DNA of 64,000 nucleotides, taken from the NCBI GenBank assembly GCA_040752025.1, contig JBFMFR010000024.1, positions 30,401 through 94,400 on the forward strand, given 5' to 3'. Below the pieces are notes generated by a model. That model was not told the DNA's origin, did no database searches, and saw nothing but the letters and a program-made list of their open reading frames with translations. Source of the stretch: JBFMFR01 sp040752025. GTDB taxonomy: Bacteria; Chloroflexota; Anaerolineae; Anaerolineales; UBA4823. This document shows, one piece after another, positions 31,722 through 40,236 of this stretch; the stretch's first letter is position 1; each line of letters opens with the position of its first letter. The translations under genes and the position numbers were made by a program.

Positions 31722-34049
31722 ATGGAACAGCTTCTCGCTACCAAGCTCTACCTGCCCCCCGTGCGCACGGAGTCCGTCCCCCGCCCGCGCCTGGTGGCGC
31801 GCCTGAACCAGGGCTTGCCGCGCAAACTCACCCTGGTCTCCGCCCCGGCCGGTTTTGGCAAGACCACCCTGCTCAGCGAGTGGGTGCACCACACGCAAAC
31901 AGGCCGCCGCTGCGCCTGGCTGTCGCTGGACGAAGGCGACAACGACCCGGGGCGCTTCCTGGCCTATTTGATCGCCGCGCTCGAGCAGGCCGCAGGGCCC
32001 CAGGCGGCTCTGGATACCAGCCTGGGCATGCTGCGCGCCCCCCAGCCGCCCCCGCCCGAGACCATCCTGACGGCGCTGATCAACGAACTTGCCGCCCTGC
32101 CGGAGGGCATCCTGCTCGTGCTGGACGACTACCACCTGATCGAAGCGCCGCAGGTGGACGCCGCCCTGGGCTTCCTGCTCGAACGCCTGCCGCCGCAGGT
32201 GCACCTGGCGCTCGCCACGCGCGTGGATCCGCGCCTGCCGCTGGCGCGCCTGCGCGCACAGGGGCAATTGACCGAGCTGCGCGCCGCCGACCTGCGTTTT
32301 ACCCCCGGCGAAGCCGCCGAGTTCCTCAACCGGGTAATGGGACTGGAGCTGTCCGCCGAAAACATCGCCGCCCTGGAAACCCGCACGGAAGGCTGGATCG
32401 CCGGGCTGCAACTGGCGGCCCTGGCTTTGCAGGGGGCGCTTTCGACGCCAGGCGGCCCTTCAGGGGGCAAAGACGCCGGCAGCTTTATCGAGTCCTTCAC
32501 CGGCAGCCACCGCTACGTGATGGATTACCTGCTCGAGGAAGTCCTGGGACAGCAGCCCGAAAACGTGCAGGCCTTCATGCTGCAAACGGCGGTGCTCGAC
32601 CGGCTGTGCGGCCCCCTGTGCGATGCCCTCACGGAACAGGGGGATGGCCAGGCGACCCTGGAGAGGCTGGAGCGCGCCAACCTGTTCATCGTGCCCCTGG
32701 ACGGCGAGCGGCGCTGGTATCGCTACCACCACCTGTTCGCCGACCTGCTGCGCCAGCGCAGCAAACCCGCCGCAGGGACCGGGGGCTACAGCGCAGAAGA
32801 ACTGCACCGGCGCGCCAGCCAGTGGTACGAAGACAACGGCATGGAGCTGGAAGCCTTCCAGCACGCCGCCGCCGCCAACGACATCGACCGCGCCGCCCGC
32901 CTGCTGCTGGGCAAAGGCATGCCCCTGCACTTCCGCGGCGCGATTGCCCCGGTGCTGCACTGGCTGGCCTCCCTGCTGCCAGCAGAACTGGACGCCCGGC
33001 CGACTCTGTGGGTGATGTATGCCTCGGCGCTGTCGATGAGCAGCGGGACAGGAAGTCCCGGCGGGACAGGAAGTCCCGGCGGTACAGGAAGTCCCGGTGG
33101 TACAGGAAGCGCCGGCGGGACGGCTACGCCTGAAAATCCCGGCGAGACGGCTTTGTCCGGACTTGCTGCATTGGCAGCCAGGGTCGAAGAGAAACTGCAA
33201 GCCGCCGAAGCGGCCCTGCGCAAGTCGGGACGGCTGCGCTCAGAAGGCCCGGCTGAGGCAGACGCCATGACGCGCAACCTGATCGGGCACATCGCCGCCA
33301 TACGCGCCGTGTTGGCCGCCGGGCTGCAGCAGGTGGATGAGATCCTTTTCCAATCGCGCCGCGCCCTGGAGTACCTGCACCCCGACAACCTGCCGGTGCG
33401 CACAGCCACCACCTGGAAGATGGGCATCGCCTACCAGCTCCAGGGGGACCTGGAGGCGGCCAGCCAGGCCTACCAGCAGGCCATCGCCACCAGCCAGGCG
33501 TCTGGAAACTTCATCATCGGCAGCGCCGCTTTGGTCGGCCTGGGCAGCGTCCAGGAAGCGCAACAGCAGTTCCACCTGGCGGCCCAGACCTACCAGCGCA
33601 TCCTGGAGCTGGCCGGAAACCAGCCGCAGATCGTAGCCTGCGAAGCGCAGCTTGGATTGGCGCGCGTGTCCTACGAATGGGACCAGATGGAGGCAGCCGA
33701 AAGACACGCACAGCAAAGCATGCAACTGGCACGACAACTCCAGGACCGCGACCGGCTGGCCGCCGGCGAGGCCTTCCTCGCCAGGCTGCAAGCTGCCCGG
33801 AAAGCCGGGGCATCCGGGACACACGCTGCGGACTCCGGACTGACCGAGCCGCTCAGCGAGCGCGAGATCGAAATCCTGCGCCTGGTCGCCGACGGACTGA
33901 CCAACCCGGCCATCGCCGCCCGGCTTTTCCTCTCGCTGAACACAGTCAAAGTCCACACCCGCAACATCTACCGCAAACTGGGGGTCAACAGCCGCACACA
34001 GGCTGTCGCCAGGGGCAGGTCCCTGGGAATTTTTAACACCCCCGAATAA
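31722..34049 (+). CDS. LuxR family regulator, MalT/LAL type, module 1
   Basis: The 775-aa protein begins MEQLLATKLYLPPV, as LAL/MalT regulators do. Walker A (APAGFGKTT, 41-49) and Walker B (ILLVLDDYH) of the STAND-type ATPase follow. Then come the WYRYHHLFADLLR segment, a TPR-like helical region, and a C-terminal LuxR HTH (LSEREIEILRLVADGLTNPA, about 708-770). Such proteins bind an inducer and ATP, assemble, and activate genes. Here the targets are probably the nearby oxidoreductase and membrane genes. Residues near 440-470 are a GTGSPG repeat written by 18-base hairpin units (33043-33114). No ribosome site is obvious before the ATG. Confidence 0.93.
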   Translation: MEQLLATKLYLPPVRTESVPRPRLVARLNQGLPRKLTLVSAPAGFGKTTLLSEWVHHTQTGRRCAWLSLDEGDNDPGRFLAYLIAALEQAAGPQAALDTSLGMLRAPQPPPPETILTALINELAALPEGILLVLDDYHLIEAPQVDAALGFLLERLPPQVHLALATRVDPRLPLARLRAQGQLTELRAADLRFTPGEAAEFLNRVMGLELSAENIAALETRTEGWIAGLQLAALALQGALSTPGGPSGGKDAGSFIESFTGSHRYVMDYLLEEVLGQQPENVQAFMLQTAVLDRLCGPLCDALTEQGDGQATLERLERANLFIVPLDGERRWYRYHHLFADLLRQRSKPAAGTGGYSAEELHRRASQWYEDNGMELEAFQHAAAANDIDRAARLLLGKGMPLHFRGAIAPVLHWLASLLPAELDARPTLWVMYASALSMSSGTGSPGGTGSPGGTGSPGGTGSAGGTATPENPGETALSGLAALAARVEEKLQAAEAALRKSGRLRSEGPAEADAMTRNLIGHIAAIRAVLAAGLQQVDEILFQSRRALEYLHPDNLPVRTATTWKMGIAYQLQGDLEAASQAYQQAIATSQASGNFIIGSAALVGLGSVQEAQQQFHLAAQTYQRILELAGNQPQIVACEAQLGLARVSYEWDQMEAAERHAQQSMQLARQLQDRDRLAAGEAFLARLQAARKAGASGTHAADSGLTEPLSEREIEILRLVADGLTNPAIAARLFLSLNTVKVHTRNIYRKLGVNSRTQAVARGRSLGIFNTPE
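33043..33114 (+). repeat. four in-frame 18-base hairpin units inside the LAL regulator
   Basis: Units at 33043, 33061, 33079 and 33097 read GCGGGACAGGAAGTCCCG and variants, encoding (G)GTGSP repeats. Compared with the 19-bp unit, both arms carry matching changes (CGGGAC with GTCCCG), so pairing is kept. The 18-base length keeps the frame open. The repeated tract is absent from the two other LAL genes here. Confidence 0.92.
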
Positions 34050-34089
34050 CACTTTCGGGGTATGACAGCGCCTGCGGTGGATGGTATAT

Positions 34090-34212
34090 TCAAGGCGAAT
34101 TTGAAATTTAACACGGAGAAGAGCCAGAAAGAAACACGGAGAGCACAGAGAAGAACCACGGAGCTCACGGAGTTTTTGAGAAAAATAAAGAGACTCCGTG
34201 GTCTCCGTGTTA
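34090..34212. repeat. ACACGGAGA-type repeat downstream of the first LAL regulator
   Basis: Between the LAL gene and the next gene (300 bases) lies one copy of the ACACGGAGA family (ACACGGAGAGCACAGAGAAG ... GGTCTCCGTGTT), followed by the CCGGG element at 34214. Nothing else is seen in this gap. Confidence 0.85.
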
Positions 34213-34213
34213 G

Positions 34214-34310
34214 ACCTTGAGAAACCGGGTTTTTGATTTGCAAGAAAGTCCCGTATACAGGGCGCCAAATTTGCAAAACTTCCCCGCCTGAATGGCAAAA
34301 ACCCGGTTTC
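34214..34310 (+). repeat. CCGGG element, single copy
   Basis: The ends GAAACCGGGTTTTT and AAAAACCCGGTTTC are conserved, the interior (AAGAAAGTCCCGTATACAGG) differs from the 10.6 kb copies, as if only the ends were under constraint. Confidence 0.85.
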
Positions 34311-34349
34311 TGATCATGCGAGTACCGGGCCGTTCCAAAGGAGAATACG

Positions 34350-35291
34350 ATGGCTGAAACGAAAAAGTATAAGATGTCTTCGCTCGACACAGTGCGCACG
34401 TTCCTCAGGGAGGGGACCTGATCCGAGACGCTGATGAGCGTCGTGGACCGCTCGTACGAACACCCGATGAAGCCCGAGGAACATGGCGTCATGTCCTTAG
34501 CGGGTGGCATCATGGGCAATGGCTACCAGTGCGGCATGCTGTGGGGGGCGGCGCTGGCCGCCGGGGCGCAGGCCTACCGGCTGTATGGCCCCGGCCCGCA
34601 GGCCGAGGCTGCGGCGATCCTGGCCGCGCAGAAGCTGGTGGACTCCTTCCGGGCGCGCAACAAAGAGATCAACTGTCTCGAAATCACCCAACTGAATTGG
34701 AATAATTCATCGCAATCGCAGCGCGGTTTTACGATGCAGATATTGAAGTTCTTCCTGAGAGGCGGGCCCATCGGCTGCTTCCGCATGGCCGCCCGCTACG
34801 CCCCGCTCGCCTTCAACGAGATCGAAGCCAGCCTGTCTGACGGGAACTTTTCCGCTCAACACGATGAACTGCCCGCCGGGCCGCTGAGCTGCGCCACGCT
34901 GGTGGCGCAAAAGCTGGGCGCTTCCGCGATGCACGCCAGCATGGCCGCCGGATTTGCGGGCGGCATCGGCTTGAGCGGCGGCGGCTGCGGAGCCTTGGGC
35001 GCCGCTATCTGGCTGATCGAGATGGAAAATGCCGGGAAGGCCAGCCCTGCGGGCGGAACGGCTTCGCTCGAGGACTCCAACGGCGCAGGAAGTTCCGGCG
35101 GGGGCATGGCACTGGGCAGCCCGCAGGCCCTGGCGGCGGCCGAACGCTTCTTGAAAGCCGCCGACTACGAATACGAGTGCGCGGCCATCGTTGGGCGCAA
35201 GTTCGAAAGCGCCGCAGACCACGCCGCCCATATCCGCGGCGGCGGCTGCGCCAAAATTCTCGAGGCGCTGGCAGTTGAAACCGTGGAATAG
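34350..35291 (+). CDS. tandem C-GCAxxG-C-C family protein with in-frame UGA (probable selenoprotein)
   Basis: The ATG at 34350 has a perfect ribosome site (AAAGGAG). It opens MAETKKYKMSSLDTVRTFLREGT, then TGA (34419-34421, codon 24), then SETLMSVVDRSYEHP in the same frame to 35291 (313 aa). The family's first conserved Cys stands exactly here (F-x-x-G-x-C). The rest of the set follows: GYQCGMLWGAAL, NCLE and IGCF. A second, complete domain repeats it with a normal Cys (LSCATLVAQK, GGGCGALGAA, ECAAIVGRK, GGGCAK). Just after the TGA, ATGAGCG (34434-34440) and CGCTCGT (34449-34455) can form a stem whose loop starts 19 bases away, in the bacterial SECIS range. The later ATG at 34434 has no ribosome site. 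The protein is presumably a cytoplasmic redox enzyme. Confidence 0.75.
34422..34455 (+). promoter_or_regulatory. candidate bacterial SECIS hairpin after the in-frame UGA
   Basis: Two alternative stems are possible: GACGCT/AGCGTC (34427-34442) with loop GATG, and the larger ATGAGCG/CGCTCGT (34434-34455) with an 8-base loop TCGTGGAC that may close further by U-A and C-G pairs to a GUG loop. SelB-binding hairpins have a G in the loop and lie 16-37 bases after UGA. The second stem fits the distance. Confidence 0.5.
35050..35105 (+). repeat. diverged hairpin units within the selenoprotein-candidate gene
   Basis: GGCGGAACGGCTTCGCTCGAGG (35055 on) and GCAGGAAGTTCCGGCGG are diverged pieces of the long-loop and 19-bp units. 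They encode GGTASLEDSNGAGSSGGG in frame, a low-complexity insert in the second domain. Confidence 0.65.
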
Positions 35292-35792
35292 GACACAGAT
35301 TTACAGGATCGACACGGATTATTTCAGAAACACGGAGAGCACAGAGAAGAACCACGGAGTCTATAAGAAAAAATCTCAGTGGTCTCCGTGTTGACTCCGT
35401 GGTCTCTGTGCTAGAGAAGATGTGGATTCTTGAAAAACACGGAGAAAGCGGAGAAGAGCCACGGAGTTCACGGAGTTTTTGAGAAATAAAGAGACTCAGT
35501 GGTCTCCGTGTTTACTCCGCGATCTCCGTGTTAGAGAAGATGTGGATTCTTGAAAAACACGGAGAGAGCGGAGAAGAGCCACGGAGTTCACGGAGTTTTT
35601 GAGAAATAAAGAGACTCAGTGGTCTCCGTGTTTACTCCGCGATCTCTGTGTTAGAGAAGATGTGGATTCTTGAAAAACACGGAGAAAGCGGAGAAGAGCC
35701 ACGGAGTTCACGGAGTTTTTGAGAAATAAAGAGACTCAGTGGTCTCCGTGTTTACTCCGCGATCTCCGTGTTAGAGTCAAAAGAGGTAGTCG
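35292..35792. repeat. ACACGGAGA repeats, including three tandem 120-base units
   Basis: The 500-base gap before the MDR gene is all repeat. After a single divergent copy come three units at 35413, 35533 and 35653, each 120 bases and starting AGAGAAGATGTGGATTC. They contain ACACGGAG and CTCCGTGTT in both orientations and differ by only a few bases. AAAGAGGTAG at 35782 is the ribosome site of the next gene. Confidence 0.95.
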
Positions 35793-36782
35793 ATGAAAGC
35801 GTTTGTATACACAAAATACGGCCCACCGGACGTGCTCCAGTTCAAGGAGATCGAAAAGCCTGCCCCCAGGGAGAACGAAGCCCTGGTGAAGATTCACGCC
35901 GTCTCGGTCAACGCCGCTGACTGGCACCTGCTGAGCGCCGACATTTTCCTGGTGCGCCTGATGGGCACGGGGCTATTCAAACCCAGCCGGCCGGTGCTGG
36001 GCGGCGATATCGCCGGGACGGTTGAAGCGGTGGGCAGCGGCGTCACCCAATTCAAGCCCGGCGACGAGGTCTACGGGGACATCCTCACCACGGGCAGCGG
36101 TGGTTTTGCCGAATACGCCACCGCCCCCGAAAAGACCCTGGCGCCCAAGCCGGCCAACCTGTCCTTCGAAGAGGCCGCCGCGGTGCCCATCGCCGGCCTG
36201 ACCGCCCTGCAGGGCCTGCGCGATGTGGGCCACCTCCAGGCCGGGCAAAAGGTGCTGGTCAACGGCGCCTCCGGCGGGGTGGGCACGTTCGCGGTGCAGA
36301 TCGCCAAGGCCTTCGGGGCCGAAGTCACCGCCGTGTGCAGCACCCGCAACCTGGAGATGGCACGCTCGCTGGGGGCGGATCACGTCATCGACTATACGAA
36401 AGAAGATTTCACGAAAAACGGGCAGCGCTACGACCTGATCTACGCCGCCAACGGCTACCACCCGATTTCGGCGTATAAAAAGTCCCTGACTCCCACGGGG
36501 GTTTACGTGATGGCCGGCGGCAAACCGGCGCAAATGTTCCAGGCCATGCTCCTGGGGCCGCTGATGTCCGAGAAGACAGGCCGGCAGTTGGGCGGCGTAT
36601 CGGCGAAGATGGACCAGGGCGACCTGATCACGCTCACCGGGATGCTGGAGGCCGGCAAGGTCGTACCCTACATCGACCGGCGCTACCCGTTCAGCCAGAC
36701 GCCCGAAGCCCTGCGCTACCTGGGGGAAGGGCACGCGCGTGGCAAAGTGGTTATTACGGTAGATGAACAAAACCTATCATAA
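35793..36782 (+). CDS. zinc-independent MDR oxidoreductase (quinone-oxidoreductase-like), module 1
   Basis: The 329-aa protein begins MKAFVYTKYGPPDVLQ, the standard start of NAD(P)H quinone oxidoreductase-like members of the medium-chain family. It has the cofactor loop VLVNGASGGVGTFAVQIAK (near 150), and no catalytic-zinc Cys/His set in the GDIAGTVEAVGSGV region. The likely reaction is NADPH-dependent reduction of an enone or quinone. Its stop overlaps the next gene by 20 bases. Two relatives (41422, 55115) sit in the sister modules. Confidence 0.92.
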   Translation: MKAFVYTKYGPPDVLQFKEIEKPAPRENEALVKIHAVSVNAADWHLLSADIFLVRLMGTGLFKPSRPVLGGDIAGTVEAVGSGVTQFKPGDEVYGDILTTGSGGFAEYATAPEKTLAPKPANLSFEEAAAVPIAGLTALQGLRDVGHLQAGQKVLVNGASGGVGTFAVQIAKAFGAEVTAVCSTRNLEMARSLGADHVIDYTKEDFTKNGQRYDLIYAANGYHPISAYKKSLTPTGVYVMAGGKPAQMFQAMLLGPLMSEKTGRQLGGVSAKMDQGDLITLTGMLEAGKVVPYIDRRYPFSQTPEALRYLGEGHARGKVVITVDEQNLS

Positions 36783-37014
36783 GCTCACCCTGGACCGACC
36801 GGCGACTTACCAGATCAAAGTGCCGGGCCACCTGGAGGCAAGCTGTTTGGAGTTCGCCGGAAGCATGCAGGTAACGTGCAACGAAGATCGCCAGGGCCTG
36901 CCGGTCACCGTCCTGACCGGCGAGGTCGACCAGGCCGCCCTGCAAAGCGTGCTGCGCCAGTTGTATTCCCTGGGTTTGCCGTTGATCTCGGTTACGTGTT
37001 TGGATACAGGCTGA
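36763..37014 (+). CDS. small GHL-motif protein, module 1 (83 aa)
   Basis: The protein reads TYQIKVPGHLEASCLEFAG ... VTCNED, then LTGEVDQAALQSVLRQLYSLGLPLISV. The pattern Y-x-I-x-x-x-GHL ... D-Q-A-x-L-x-x-L-L-x-x-x-x-x-L-G-(L/I)-PL-x-S-V is shared with 40237-40521 and 54171-54446, so this is a real gene family despite its size. The fold is probably a small alpha-beta domain: strands at both ends and a helix at the DQAAL segment. Function unknown. It overlaps the 3' end of the MDR gene. Confidence 0.8.
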   Translation: MNKTYHKLTLDRPATYQIKVPGHLEASCLEFAGSMQVTCNEDRQGLPVTVLTGEVDQAALQSVLRQLYSLGLPLISVTCLDTG

Positions 37015-37056
37015 TCCCGATCCGAGTCAAACCAGAGGCCACAAGATCTGCGCCCC

Positions 37057-37065
37057 TGCTATAAT
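37057..37065 (+). promoter_or_regulatory. extended -10 promoter for the second LAL regulator
   Basis: TGCTATAAT preceded by CTGCGCCCC, 38 bases before the ATG at 37104. The wording GCGCCCCTGCTATAATATCC is identical to the one before the CPBP/LAL genes at 50449-50468. Confidence 0.65.
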
Positions 37066-37103
37066 ATCCATGCTGCCAGCAGCGTGGCTGGCTGCGGCCC
37101 AGT

Positions 37104-39767
37104 ATGGAACAACTACTTGCCACCAAGCTCTACATTCCATCCCTGCGGGCGGGCCCGGACGGCGCACCCCGCCTCGTTCTGCGCCCGCGCCTGGTCGAGC
37201 GCTTGAACGAAGGCCTGCGCAGGGAGCACGGTTTTGGGCGCAAGCTGACCCTGATCTCAGCCCCCGCCGGCTTTGGCAAGACCACCCTGGTCAGCGAATG
37301 GATCGCCGCCTGCGAGCAGCGCACACCGCAGGTGCGCGCCGCCTGGCTTTCGCTGGATAAAGGCGACAGCGAACCGGCGCGCTTCCTGGCCTACCTGGTG
37401 GCGGCGCTGCAGACCCTCGTGGAGACGCTCGGCGTGAGCATCTTAAGCGCCCTGCAATCGCCCCAACCGCCAGCCAGCCAAGCGCTGCTGACCGCCCTGC
37501 TCAACGAGATTGCCGCCCTCCCCGACCCCTTCATCCTCGTCCTGGACGACTACCACGCCATCGATTCCAAACCGGTCGACCAGGCCCTGGCCTTCCTGCT
37601 CGATCACCTGCCGCCGCAGATGCACCTGGTCATCGCCAGCCGCGAGGACCCATCCCTGCCCCTGGCGCGCCTGCGCGCCCAGGGTCTGCTCACCGAGCTG
37701 CGCGCCGCCGACCTGCGCTTCACCTCCGCCGAAGCCGCCGAATTCCTCAACCAGGCCTCTGGCCTGCAAGGGATGGGCCTGGCCCTTTCGGCGGAAGAAC
37801 TCAACGCCCTGGAAACCCGCACCGAAGGCTGGATCGCTGGCCTGCAACTGGCTGCCCTTGCCATGCAAGGACAGTCTGACACCGCCAGTTTCATCCAGGC
37901 TTTCACCGGCAGCCACCGCTTCGTGCTGGATTACCTGCTCGAAGAAGTCTTGCAGCAGCAGCCCGAAAGCATCCAGGCCTTCCTGCTGCGCACCTCGATC
38001 CTCGAGCGCCTGTGCGGGCCGCTGTGCGACGCTGTCCTGCTCGACTCAGAAACCCCCGGGCAAGAAACTCTGGAATTCCTCGAGCGCGCCAACCTGTTCA
38101 TCGTCCCCCTGGACAACCAGCGGCGCTGGTACCGCTACCACCACCTGTTTGCCGAGTTCCTGCGCCAGCGCGCCCCTCGGGAGCAGGCCGGGCTGCACAT
38201 GCGCGCCAGCCAGTGGTTCGAAGAGGCTGGACTGAAGCTCGAAGCCTTCCAGCATGCGGCCGCCGCCCATGACATCCAGCGCGCCGAACGCTTGATCGGC
38301 GCCAAAGGCATGACGATCCACTCCCGCGGCACGCTGGCGATCATCCTGGATTGGCTGGCTTCGCTGCCGGCGGCGGTCAAGGATGCCAGGCCCTCGCTGT
38401 GGGTCAGATCGGCCACGCTGGCGCTGGTGGGCGGGCAGACCGGCGGGGTCGAAGAGAACCTGAATGCGGCCGAAAAAGCTTTGCAAAACGCCGAGTTGGA
38501 CGCCAGGAACCGCGACCTGATCGGGCAAATTGCCGCCGCCCGCGCCACCCTGGCGCTGACGCGCTACCAGCCAGAGGTCATCCTGGCTCAGGCGCAGCGC
38601 GCCCTGGAATACCTGCCCCCCGAAGACCTGGCCTTCCGCCTGACCGCCTTCTGGACCCTGGGGTTTGCCCACTACCTGCTGGGCGATCGCGCCGCAGCCG
38701 CCCAGGCCTACACCCAGGCCCTGGAGGTCAGCCAGGAGGCAGGCGATTCTTTTTCCACCATCCTGGCGACCGGCAGCCTGGGCCAGGTGCAGGAACTGGA
38801 AAACCAGCTTCACCTGGCAGCCGCATCTTACCGGCGCGTCCTGGAGCTGGCGGGCGAGCACCCCCTGCCGAACATCGGCGAAACGCACCTCGACCTGGCG
38901 CGCATCTACTACGAGTGGAACGATTTGGAAGCCGCCGAGCAGCACGCCCGGCAAAGCCTGCCCCTGGTACGCCTGTACGACCGCCTCATCGACCGCTTCG
39001 TGCTCACCGAGATTTTCCTGGCCCGCCTGGAACTGGCCCGGGGAGACATAGACGGGGCGGCCGGCCGGCTGGCGCAGACCGAGCAGAGCGTGCGCCAGAA
39101 CAACTTCGTGCAGCGCCTGCCCGAGGTAGCCGCCGCCCAGGTGCTCGTCCTCATCCGCCAGGGCAAACTGCAAGCCGCCGCCCAACTGGTGCAGGCCTAC
39201 CCCCTGCCCCTGCACCAGGCGCGCCTGCTGCTGGCCCAGGGCGACCTGCACGCCGCGCTGGCGCTGCTGGAGCCCTTGCGCCAGGAGATGCAAACCAAAG
39301 GCTGGCAGGATGAGCGTCTCAAGGCGCTGGTCCTGGAGGCGCTCGCCCTGCGAGCGCAGGGTGAAAAGCAGCGGGCGCTGCAAGCCTTGGCCCAGGCGCT
39401 GGCGCTGGCCGAGCCGGGCGGCTTTATCCGCCTGTTCGTGGACGAAGGCCCCCCGATGGCCCGGCTTTTATCCGAAGCGGCTGCCCAGGGGGTGATGCCG
39501 GGCTATACCGCCAGGCTGCTGGCCGCCTTCGAAAAGCCGCCTGCGCTGCGGCCCGCCAGCCTTCAGCCTTTGGTCGAGCCGTTGAGTCTGCGCGAGATGG
39601 AAGTACTGCGGCTGGTTGCCCAGGGGCTTTCGAACCGGGAGATCAGCGCCAAACTCTTCCTGGCCGTGGACACGGTCAAAGGATATAACCGCCGGATTTT
39701 CGACAAGCTGCACGTACAAAGGCGCACCGAGGCCATCGCCCGCGCCCGCGAGCTGGGCCTGTTATAA
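37104..39767 (+). CDS. LuxR family regulator, MalT/LAL type, module 2
   Basis: The 887-aa protein has the full LAL layout: start MEQLLATKLYIPSL, Walker A APAGFGKTT (about 53-61), Walker B FILVLDDYH, the YRYHHLFAEFLR segment, about 450 residues of TPR-like helices, FVDEGPPMARLL, and a C-terminal LuxR HTH (LSLREMEVLRLVAQGLSNREI, about 825-885). It is a complete copy, longer than module 1 by a TPR section. It probably controls the downstream small protein, DUF4386 and MDR genes. Confidence 0.93.
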   Translation: MEQLLATKLYIPSLRAGPDGAPRLVLRPRLVERLNEGLRREHGFGRKLTLISAPAGFGKTTLVSEWIAACEQRTPQVRAAWLSLDKGDSEPARFLAYLVAALQTLVETLGVSILSALQSPQPPASQALLTALLNEIAALPDPFILVLDDYHAIDSKPVDQALAFLLDHLPPQMHLVIASREDPSLPLARLRAQGLLTELRAADLRFTSAEAAEFLNQASGLQGMGLALSAEELNALETRTEGWIAGLQLAALAMQGQSDTASFIQAFTGSHRFVLDYLLEEVLQQQPESIQAFLLRTSILERLCGPLCDAVLLDSETPGQETLEFLERANLFIVPLDNQRRWYRYHHLFAEFLRQRAPREQAGLHMRASQWFEEAGLKLEAFQHAAAAHDIQRAERLIGAKGMTIHSRGTLAIILDWLASLPAAVKDARPSLWVRSATLALVGGQTGGVEENLNAAEKALQNAELDARNRDLIGQIAAARATLALTRYQPEVILAQAQRALEYLPPEDLAFRLTAFWTLGFAHYLLGDRAAAAQAYTQALEVSQEAGDSFSTILATGSLGQVQELENQLHLAAASYRRVLELAGEHPLPNIGETHLDLARIYYEWNDLEAAEQHARQSLPLVRLYDRLIDRFVLTEIFLARLELARGDIDGAAGRLAQTEQSVRQNNFVQRLPEVAAAQVLVLIRQGKLQAAAQLVQAYPLPLHQARLLLAQGDLHAALALLEPLRQEMQTKGWQDERLKALVLEALALRAQGEKQRALQALAQALALAEPGGFIRLFVDEGPPMARLLSEAAAQGVMPGYTARLLAAFEKPPALRPASLQPLVEPLSLREMEVLRLVAQGLSNREISAKLFLAVDTVKGYNRRIFDKLHVQRRTEAIARARELGLL

Positions 39768-39775
39768 CCCGGCCG

Positions 39776-40117
39776 CAAGAGACCGGGTTTTTGATTGGTG
39801 AGAATACACCCCCAAAATTGCACCCGGTTTGCATAACCTCTGCGCCTGGGCAGCAAAAAACCCGGTCTCTCTTCCGAATAACACCCTCACAAGAGACCGG
39901 GTTTTTGATTGGTGAGAATACACCCCCAAAATTGCACCCGGTTTGCATAACCTCTTTGCCTGGGCAGCAAAAAACCCGGTCTCTCTTCCGAATAACACCC
40001 TCACAAGAGACCGGGTTTTTGGTTGGTGAGAATACACCCCCCAAACTGCACCCGGTTTGCATAACCTCTGCGCCTGGGCAGCAAAAAACCCGGTCTCTCT
40101 TCCGAATAACACCCCCG
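39776..40117 (+). repeat. three tandem CCGGG elements, period 114
   Basis: Copies start at 39776, 39890 and 40004. Each has ends AGAGACCGGGTTTTT and AAAAACCCGGTCTCT; both arms carry the same A to G/T to C change relative to the 10.6 kb copies, which keeps the pairing. Unit sequence between copies is almost identical, so the array grew recently. The whole gap 39768-40236 shows no other feature except a short tail to the next gene. Confidence 0.95.
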
Positions 40118-40236
40118 AATAACACTTCCGTGTCTACCCGCTAACACCTGGTAGGCGGTATATTACCTGTACATTGAGCACTGGCACCGGCGGCAGCCGC
40201 TGGCGATCATAGCCGGCCAGACAACAGGTACAGGTG

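Noticed and set aside
34427..34442. Short hairpin GACGCT-GATG-AGCGTC as the SECIS element
   Set aside because: Its loop begins only 11 bases after the UGA, closer than the usual 16-37; the larger overlapping stem with its loop at 34441 is preferred.
35413..35776. Possible CRISPR array (three equal units)
   Set aside because: Units are 120 bases and almost identical throughout, with no short repeat alternating with unique spacers and no cas genes.
39776..40117. Possible CRISPR array at the CCGGG elements
   Set aside because: The period is 114 bases with near-identical interiors; there are no spacers.
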